A program made the translations under genes and the position numbers. A stretch of 10,775 nucleotides of DNA from Schleiferiaceae bacterium (GTDB lineage Bacteria; Bacteroidota; Bacteroidia; Flavobacteriales; Schleiferiaceae). The stretch spans positions 1 to 10,775 of the forward strand of contig JAURAE010000039.1 in assembly GCA_030829675.1 (NCBI GenBank), in the 5' to 3' direction. Below the pieces are notes generated by a model that ran no database searches, was not told the origin of the DNA, and worked only from the letters and a program-made list of their open reading frames with translations. Positions 1 to 5,170 of this stretch are shown here, piece by piece (the stretch's first letter is position 1; each line of letters opens with the position of its first letter).

Positions 1-813
1 AGTGTCGTAAGTGCTTACCGCTTGGTCTGTGTAGAGCAAGTGGTGAATATTCACGCTACAGGTAAGGTTGAGGCCCTTGGCTTTGGCTGCTCTAACCGCT
101 TCAATACCTTCTTTTGTACTGATACTGGCGATGTGGAGCGCACCTTCGGTGTATTCCAACAACTGTATGTCACGTGAAATCCTGAGGTATTCAGACAGGG
201 CAGGAGTGCCTTTCAGACCAACGAAAGTGCTGGTTTCGCCTTCATTCATTTTACCGCCTGCGACCAAGTTTTCGTCTTCAGGGTGCACCATGATTCGGCC
301 AAATGAACGTGAATATAGCAGGGCTAATTTCAACACGTTGGCATTGGTAATACCGTGCTTGTAATCTCCAAACATTGGGCTGCCGTGCTGGTGCATATCG
401 AACATCTCACTTAATTCTTCGCCGGCACGTCCTTTGGTGGCTGTACCGATAGGAATCAAGTGAATAGGGCTTTGGTCGCTCTTATTGGCTATGAATTCTA
501 CACCGGTTTTGTTGTCGGCATAGGGATGTCCATTAGAAACCACGCCTACAGCGGTAAATCCTCCTGCTGCCGCTGCCGCGGCACCTGATAGCAACGTTTC
601 TGATTCTTCATTACCGGGTTCACCCAAGTCACTATGAAGCTCAGCCATACCGGGGTACACAGAAGCACCGGCCGCATCCCAAATCTGGGCGGTATCCGAA
701 GTAAGTGAGCCAATAGACGTAATGGTATCTCCTTCAATCAATACATCAACGGTTTGCAAGTGATACGGGCTGTTGATGTCAACGATGTGAGCGTTCTTGA
801 TAAGGAGCTGCAT
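1..813 (-). CDS. Dihydroorotase-like protein, probably catalytically inactive (partial, C-terminus beyond the left edge)
   Basis: The first 271 residues of an amidohydrolase-fold protein of the PyrC (multifunctional-complex) type are in the window. The fold is recognisable from the N-terminal beta-sandwich start (MQLLIKNAHIVDINSP), the PG turn followed by the first strand, the AAAAAAGGFTAVG helix-strand (78-90), HPED (177-180), LHIASIST (226-233) and TCSVNIHHL (251-259). The key motifs are altered. The canonical DxHxHxRxPG is ELHSDLGEPG (58-67), so the second metal-binding His is Asp62 and the substrate-binding Arg is Gly64. The substrate-contacting MPNT is VSNG (92-95). From family knowledge such proteins are non-catalytic partners or relics, as with the inactive PyrC' that scaffolds aspartate transcarbamoylase in Pseudomonas. 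That role here is inference. The start lies one base after the stop of the upstream BatA-like gene (TGA G ATG), so translation is probably coupled. A genuine pyrC is expected elsewhere in the genome. Confidence 0.85.
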   Translation of the reverse strand, partial: MQLLIKNAHIVDINSPYHLQTVDVLIEGDTITSIGSLTSDTAQIWDAAGASVYPGMAELHSDLGEPGNEESETLLSGAAAAAAGGFTAVGVVSNGHPYADNKTGVEFIANKSDQSPIHLIPIGTATKGRAGEELSEMFDMHQHGSPMFGDYKHGITNANVLKLALLYSRSFGRIMVHPEDENLVAGGKMNEGETSTFVGLKGTPALSEYLRISRDIQLLEYTEGALHIASISTKEGIEAVRAAKAKGLNLTCSVNIHHLLYTDQAVSTYDT

Positions 814-814
814 C

Positions 815-2254
815 TCAGAAAATTTTGACAAAAATAAGTGCTATTAATGCGAAAACCAACGCCAAAAGCAATCCAATTTTCATGGGATCTTGCAAAACTA
901 TCCCTTTAGCACCAGTAATGGCCTGGGTTTGAAAGCCAACAGCACGTTGATTTTGGAGGTAAAAATCTGGACCTATTAGGGCTGGAATGTCCCAATTCAC
1001 GTTCCTATCACGCATGATCCATTGGTGCAACGCTTTATAATAGGGATGCTCAACCTCTTGTGGCACAAATCCTTGCTGATATAGTATCGCTCCTGTGGTA
1101 CCGGATACAAAGCCCGCTATGGTGCCTTCAGAACATGCCAGTAGCGGTTCCCATTGGCCCTTCAGCACTTTGGATTTTTTTGGACTGGGCCAATCATTTC
1201 GCAAGGAGGGTGCAATGAATTGCTCTGAATACAGCGGGTGTTCGAGTTGCGGAAGCACAGAAGTGAGGGTATTCTCTGAAGAGGTTGAAGGAAAAACTAG
1301 GGCATTATGGGCCAATTCTTCTAGCACCTCTGGCACAAAATCAAATCCGACGAGTACCAAATTTTTAGGTTCTCCAAGGCTGGACCATAGTTCGTTGGTG
1401 GTGTAGGGCAGCATAGAATCGGGCCCAAATACACGAATAAAATCCTGCACATTTCCAGCATCTCGACCACTGACCAGCCAAGTTTCCCTAGGAGTGCCCA
1501 CGAAAAAACTCAAGGCGTTATCGGCTACAACGCTATCCGCTTCCATACGCAGGGTATAGAGCGAATCAGGGAGCAGCCCCTCTAATGGAATACGAACTTC
1601 GTCGAGGCCTTGCCATTCCATCAAACGCTGCCCGCGTTGTTCCAAATACCAATTGGTGGAGGAAGCTCTACCCAATAATTGGACCCTAGCCATTTTACCT
1701 TCTATACTTCCTGCCATCCAAGCATTGCTCAATGAATCGCGATCTGGTGCGAGTACGGCCTTAAACCCGCTCGGAATAGGCCCATACGCCGCTGTCATTA
1801 AAACCGCAGCAGATTCCACCTTTAACGGCATAGAGCTCGACGGCCATTGTTCCATCAGTGCGGCAATGTTCGACTGGGCTATGTTTTCAAAGTGGGCTCC
1901 GTCTCTAGTGGTAATGTTGTAATAACCCGCTGGTAGCTTCTCGAGCAGCTCCTCCAACCAAGTGCCCTGTTGCCATAAGCCGGGGTGGTTATCGATGACC
2001 AATTCCTGTACTCGAACTCCAAAATTTGGGCGTCCCAAGGCGAAAATGACCGAGAGTATGGCGAGCGTTCTCATGGCCAGTACGATGAGATCGCGAAGTT
2101 TTTGTCGGCGGCGTTCACTGGTCTTAAATGTGTTGAGCCACATTAAGGACGGTATGGGCGTAGGTTTTCGAGGTCGCTTGCCCAACAAATGTATAAGGGT
2201 GGGGAGCAGGGCAAGGGGCAGGGCCCATAATATGTCGGGAGATTCGAAAATCAT
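815..2254 (-). CDS. BatA-type (aerotolerance regulator N-terminal domain) membrane protein
   Basis: A 479-residue protein. The N-terminus is the double-membrane-segment module of the BatA family: a first hydrophobic segment at about 7-24 ending in HLLGKRPRK, the conserved patch IPSLMWLNTFKTSERRRQKLRD (35-55), and a second segment at about 56-74 followed by ALGRP. The rest is a large, presumably periplasmic, region closed by a C-terminal membrane anchor at about 459-477. After the second segment a von Willebrand A-like strand can be seen (QELVIDN, 83-89), but the expected metal-site signature DxSxS reads D88-N-H-P-G, so the metal site appears lost. I do not see a DUF4159 or amidotransferase domain with certainty. 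The molecular function of this family is unknown; the Bat name comes from Bacteroides aerotolerance. The protein is shorter than the roughly 600-700 residues I recall for flavobacterial relatives. ATG overlaps the upstream stop (ATGA). Confidence 0.85.
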   Translation of the reverse strand: MIFESPDILWALPLALLPTLIHLLGKRPRKPTPIPSLMWLNTFKTSERRRQKLRDLIVLAMRTLAILSVIFALGRPNFGVRVQELVIDNHPGLWQQGTWLEELLEKLPAGYYNITTRDGAHFENIAQSNIAALMEQWPSSSMPLKVESAAVLMTAAYGPIPSGFKAVLAPDRDSLSNAWMAGSIEGKMARVQLLGRASSTNWYLEQRGQRLMEWQGLDEVRIPLEGLLPDSLYTLRMEADSVVADNALSFFVGTPRETWLVSGRDAGNVQDFIRVFGPDSMLPYTTNELWSSLGEPKNLVLVGFDFVPEVLEELAHNALVFPSTSSENTLTSVLPQLEHPLYSEQFIAPSLRNDWPSPKKSKVLKGQWEPLLACSEGTIAGFVSGTTGAILYQQGFVPQEVEHPYYKALHQWIMRDRNVNWDIPALIGPDFYLQNQRAVGFQTQAITGAKGIVLQDPMKIGLLLALVFALIALIFVKIF

Positions 2255-2679
2255 TCTTTGAGTTTAGCCCCTACAAGGGTTATGGGCAAATGCTCCGGTG
2301 AAGTATTCAAATCCAAGGTTCCTATGACCGTAACGACTTGATCCGTGATGAGGTCCACAGGGCGTTCAAACTCTAATTCCATCACACTTTCAGGTCCCGC
2401 AGCACCACAGAAAAAGCAGCTTGAAAAGGGAAAGGCGCTCAACGCATAAATATGGTCGACAGGATCTAGAACGATGGCGTATCCCGTGATTTTCATTTCT
2501 TTTCCATCCCAATTCACTCGTTGTTCTGGAGTCCACTGAGGGACTTGGACCCAGGAGGCCGTGCCTTCGTCATACACTTCGGTGAAATCGATTTGCTCGA
2601 GGGCGCTCCAGGACAGTCGCTCTTGCGCTACGCCGCAGAAACTAAAGAAGAATAGCGTTATGATTACACCTGTTCTCAT
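2251..2679 (-). CDS. Exported small protein with SSCFFCG motif, DUF3299-like (second paralogue)
   Basis: 142 residues. An N-terminal signal peptide (MRTGVIITLFFFSFCGVA) probably ends before Gln19; the Cys15 context lacks a proper lipobox, so a lipoprotein is unlikely. The mature part has the core seen in its neighbour: a strand ending GYAIVLDP (66-73), then YALSAFPFSSCFFCGAAGPE (78-97) with Cys88 and Cys91 as CxxC, then VMELEF and a C-terminal strand. The layout (G-[YF]-[LVA]-V-[PL], a variable loop, a Cys-containing turn ending in a Pro and an acidic or Asn residue, then hydrophobic strands) resembles DUF3299, where the turn is usually CxHxPPPPPN. That similarity is from memory and needs a profile search. 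It is encoded directly after its paralogue and an ABC permease, overlapping by ATGA on both sides. A periplasmic metal- or thiol-handling role for the transporter is inference. Confidence 0.8.
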   Translation of the reverse strand: MRTGVIITLFFFSFCGVAQERLSWSALEQIDFTEVYDEGTASWVQVPQWTPEQRVNWDGKEMKITGYAIVLDPVDHIYALSAFPFSSCFFCGAAGPESVMELEFERPVDLITDQVVTVIGTLDLNTSPEHLPITLVGAKLKE

Positions 2680-3095
2680 CCGTAGAATTCAGCTTGTTGA
2701 ATGATAAAAAACAATCGGTAGGGGTCCTTATCGTTGAACACGAGGATGCCCTTAATCACGACGAATTGGTCCGTAACCAAATGATCCGGTTGATCTTTAA
2801 AGACCAATTCCACTACGGTATTCGGCGCCGCATTTCCGCAGAAAAAACAGCTCGAGAAGGCGTAACGGCTCAACGCATATTGCTTGGTCGCCACATCTAC
2901 TGGTACTAAATACCCTTGCAGTACCACCTCTTGATTCTTGTAACTGTCCAGCCAAGAAGGGAATTGTGGTGCGTACAATCCTTCGGGAGTCGTGCTATAG
3001 GGCACAGCCAATAAATCCCAGGACACCACCTTCTGACCCCAAGCAGTGACTTGAAGACCGGCAGCCATCACGATGACCCAAGCCCATTTTCTCAT
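2676..3095 (-). CDS. Exported small protein with SSCFFCG motif, DUF3299-like (first paralogue)
   Basis: 139 residues. A clear signal peptide, MRKWAWVIVMAAGLQVTAWG, is followed by QKVVSWDLL. The mature domain contains VVLQGYLVPVDVATKQYAL (57-75), then the motif FSSCFFCGNAAPNTVVELVF (80-99) with Cys83 and Cys86, then DHLVTDQFVVIKGIL and a final strand. It shares the order of blocks with the next gene (FSSCFFCG, the Ala/Pro turn, VxEL, TDQ-V-VI-G), so the two are tandem duplicates that have diverged widely outside the motif. The pattern GYLVP ... CxxC ... PN recalls DUF3299 proteins, which accompany FtsX-like ABC cassettes in gamma-proteobacteria. It probably acts in the periplasm with the ATPase and permease encoded just upstream. 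A disulphide or a bound metal ion are both possible for the CxxC; the sequence does not decide. Confidence 0.82.
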   Translation of the reverse strand: MRKWAWVIVMAAGLQVTAWGQKVVSWDLLAVPYSTTPEGLYAPQFPSWLDSYKNQEVVLQGYLVPVDVATKQYALSRYAFSSCFFCGNAAPNTVVELVFKDQPDHLVTDQFVVIKGILVFNDKDPYRLFFIIQQAEFYG

Positions 3096-4159
3096 GACTT
3101 TCTCAGTTTAATCCATAACAAACCCACACCTAAGGCCACAGTCAACAACATTGCCATCCATTCCTCAAGGATTGGCGCCACACCGATCATCCCTTGAATG
3201 ATCAGTTCTGAGCCCAACAATCCCAAAATCATCAGGACCATCACATTACCAAAGACCTGCACAAATATTGATGCAGTATTTCCGTGGTGGTTTCGCAAAA
3301 AGGCAATGGTATTGCGTTCCGAATTGTACAGGTTTGAGATGTAGGCAATAAACAAGAGCATTACTCCAGCGGCAATGATCCAAGACCAACGAGTTGCCTG
3401 ATCTATGGTGGGTTGCCATTGTTTCTGCAACTGACCAAAAATGAATACCGGGAAAGCCCCTTGTTCGTCCGTACGCTGACTGATAATATTTGGCAGCATG
3501 AGCATGGCCGATTTAGACTTCAGTTTCAACATCACAGAGGTGTAGGATGGTTCCGCACTGTGGTGCAAGGTCCAATAGGTTTGAGGGACTGTGAATAAGG
3601 CACTTTTATCAGCACTGCGTTTGGCTTCCACAATCCCAACTATTTGTAGTGGATGTTCGTGCGATTCGCCCCGCGAATCGCTGCCGTGTGCCGAGGTCAG
3701 ACTCGAACCTATACTCACCTGAAGTTGATCAGCCAAGGCTTCATCCAAGACCACTTCGCCAGAAGCGGCCGGCAAATGTCCTTCTTTCAATGTTAGACCG
3801 AACCAGGGATAGTAGGAACTATCAGTCCCCACCAATGGATGGCCTTGCACATTGTCGCCTAAAGCAACAGGTGTCGACATTGCCACAAGCGGATGTGTCT
3901 TCCAAAACTCATAGGTAGCCGCTGTAATATTTCCCGTTGGGTTTTCGAGTCTATACAAAGAGCTCGCAACAATTTGAATAGGACTTCCCTTGTAACCGAC
4001 AATCAAATCTACCTGGGACGCACTCTCTTCCCATTGGTGGAAGATATAATGCTCCAAAGCACGAGGAGCCTTAATGAATACTCCCGTGATTAAGGCCAGT
4101 ACTCCGACAATGAGCAGAGCGGCCCATTTTCGTTTCCATTGCATCAACCACAAACTCAT
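3092..4159 (-). CDS. FtsX/MacB-like ABC transporter permease
   Basis: 355 residues with the classic four-segment type VII layout: one membrane segment at about 12-28, a large periplasmic domain (about 30-255), then segments at about 257-276, 300-322 and 334-350. The periplasmic domain opens with DLIVGYKGSPIQIVASSLYR (51-70), then NPTGNIT and HPLVAMSTPVALGDN-QGHPLVGT (89-112). These blocks are characteristic of the permease that pairs with DUF3299 proteins, and I recognise them from memory. SERNTIAFLRNHHGN (280-294), between segments two and three, corresponds to the cytoplasmic coupling region that contacts the ATPase. A His-rich stretch in the periplasmic domain (His158, His167, His169) could bind metal. 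Type VII ABC systems usually extrude or do mechanical work at the periplasmic face instead of importing. The start overlaps the ATPase stop by ATGA. Confidence 0.85.
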   Translation of the reverse strand: MSLWLMQWKRKWAALLIVGVLALITGVFIKAPRALEHYIFHQWEESASQVDLIVGYKGSPIQIVASSLYRLENPTGNITAATYEFWKTHPLVAMSTPVALGDNVQGHPLVGTDSSYYPWFGLTLKEGHLPAASGEVVLDEALADQLQVSIGSSLTSAHGSDSRGESHEHPLQIVGIVEAKRSADKSALFTVPQTYWTLHHSAEPSYTSVMLKLKSKSAMLMLPNIISQRTDEQGAFPVFIFGQLQKQWQPTIDQATRWSWIIAAGVMLLFIAYISNLYNSERNTIAFLRNHHGNTASIFVQVFGNVMVLMILGLLGSELIIQGMIGVAPILEEWMAMLLTVALGVGLLWIKLRKS

Positions 4160-4689
4160 AAGGCAAGCGTTTTTACATGGTTGAATCTATCTTTCATGCG
4201 CTGGTCGTGCGTGACCGCATAAATCCTGCCTTGAGGATGAGCGCTTAACCATTGGTCTAAGAGTTCACATGCCTTCTCGGCCCAATCGTCATCTAGTGCA
4301 CTGGTAGGCTCGTCCAATAATAGGGTGGAAGCGCCTTGGTTCATGGCGAGTACGAGGGCGAACCGTTGCAACTGACCTATGCTGAGCTGATGTGGAAATC
4401 TGTGTAATAAGGGTCCAATTCCCAAAGCAACCGTATCCCGCTCAAAACCATCTCCCGCCATCATGGACAATTGCTCCTGCATCGTGGCGTATTCAATCCA
4501 TTGCGGATGTTGCGGCATGAGCGCTGTCACACCATCTAAATTTGGTTTATTCTGAGCTTCTTGAGCCCCGTGAAGTACCCGAAGTAAGGTGGTTTTTCCC
4601 GTACCTGATGCCCCTGTAATCAAGTGTAGGCCTGCACTAAGGTCAAGTGAGGGGTAGGAGATGCTATGTTCTTCGAATGTGACGATCAT
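4156..4689 (-). CDS. Small ABC transporter ATP-binding protein
   Basis: 177 residues from the chosen start. Walker A GASGTGKT (26-33), Q-loop Gln60 in LMPQ, signature LSIGQLQR (102-109), Walker B TLLLDEP (122-128), D-loop SALD (130-133) and the switch His161 in AVTHD are all present, so the ATPase should be active. It is short for the LolD/MacB class (about 220-240), mainly because the segments between Walker A and the Q-loop and after the H-loop are trimmed. An in-frame ATG at 4704 would add five residues, but the ATG at 4689 forms an ATGA overlap with the preceding stop, exactly as at the four following junctions, and gives the more natural N-terminus MIVTFEEHSISYP; I therefore prefer 4689. 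It should power the FtsX-like permease encoded next. Confidence 0.9.
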   Translation of the reverse strand: MIVTFEEHSISYPSLDLSAGLHLITGASGTGKTTLLRVLHGAQEAQNKPNLDGVTALMPQHPQWIEYATMQEQLSMMAGDGFERDTVALGIGPLLHRFPHQLSIGQLQRFALVLAMNQGASTLLLDEPTSALDDDWAEKACELLDQWLSAHPQGRIYAVTHDQRMKDRFNHVKTLAL

Positions 4690-5141
4690 GACATTACATT
4701 CCAATAATATAGGATGGGCATCGCAATGGTATAGACCAATTTTATAACGATCCCTGTGAACAAACCAAGAACGGCCATAAAGGCACTTTTCAAGCTCTGC
4801 CCAGTATCCTTTTGTTCCATATACTCACCGATAAAGGCTCCCAAGAGTGCCCCTACAATCATAACGGGTCCCGTGATCAATCCAACCAACAAACCAATGC
4901 CCGCACCTATGGCAGCTCGCTTTGATCCACCCCCAAGTTTGGTGAGGATGGAAGGCAGGAAATAATCGGACACAAAAACTGCAACTCCAACAATTACCCA
5001 GATCCAAGTGTTGATGGTAAAACTTTCAGCTTCGTACATGCCTGCTACAAGAGCTGCGGCAGTGATCAAGGAACCGGGTAAAACGGGCAATACTGCGCCT
5101 ACGATACCTGTGAGAAATAAGATGATGATGAGCAGTTCCAT
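4686..5141 (-). CDS. DUF456 family membrane protein
   Basis: 151 residues, almost entirely hydrophobic. The protein begins with a membrane helix containing the family-type start GIVGAVLPVLPGS (13-25), has a second helix at about 45-60, a Gly/Ala-rich middle stretch (GAGIGLLVGLITGPVMIVGA, 79-98, with GAFIGEYM after it) and a C-terminal helix at about 120-145. The LPVLPG block and the Gly-rich central helices are the hallmarks of DUF456. The family has no established function; the Gly spacing suggests tight helix packing. It is the first gene of the left-hand operon and shares an ATGA overlap with the ABC ATPase, which may mean a link to the transporter or only shared expression. There is no Shine-Dalgarno sequence before its ATG; a -7-like element sits five bases upstream. 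Confidence 0.88.
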   Translation of the reverse strand: MELLIIILFLTGIVGAVLPVLPGSLITAAALVAGMYEAESFTINTWIWVIVGVAVFVSDYFLPSILTKLGGGSKRAAIGAGIGLLVGLITGPVMIVGALLGAFIGEYMEQKDTGQSLKSAFMAVLGLFTGIVIKLVYTIAMPILYYWNVMS

Positions 5142-5146
5142 GAGGC

Positions 5147-5154
5147 TAAATATA
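5147..5154 (-). promoter_or_regulatory. Possible -7 element for the DUF456/ABC operon
   Basis: On the minus strand the octamer TATATTTA matches seven of eight positions of the Bacteroidota -7 consensus TAnnTTTG. It ends five bases before the ATG at 5141, so a transcript from it would be leaderless or nearly so. I see no convincing -33 TTG at the expected distance. The short AT-rich spacer makes a chance match plausible. Confidence 0.35.
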
Positions 5155-5157
5155 CAA

Positions 5158-5165
5158 TAGATTTA
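5158..5165 (+). promoter_or_regulatory. Possible -7 element for the exonuclease/GIY-YIG gene
   Basis: The octamer TAGATTTA matches seven of eight positions of TAnnTTTG and ends five bases before the ATG at 5171. It mirrors the element of the opposite strand three bases away. No clear -33 box is visible, and the upstream region lies inside the DUF456 coding sequence. If used, the message would be leaderless. Confidence 0.35.
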
Positions 5166-5170
5166 CCCCT

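Noticed and set aside
68..364. Plus-strand open frame of 98 codons
   Set aside because: It lies antisense to the dihydroorotase-like coding sequence, which has clear family motifs; its product resembles nothing.
546..737. Minus-strand open frame of 63 codons near the left end
   Set aside because: It is an alternative frame inside the dihydroorotase-like gene, which reads open without a break from 813 to the window edge.
2665..2693. Lipoprotein signal in the second SSCFFCG protein (Cys15)
   Set aside because: The residue before the Cys is Phe and the -3 position is not typical of a lipobox; a normal signal peptidase I site follows at GVA-Q.
4690..4704. Upstream ATG at 4704 as the ABC ATPase start
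   Set aside because: The ATG at 4689 gives the same ATGA overlap as the other junctions and a better N-terminus; the five extra residues (MECNV) have no family support.
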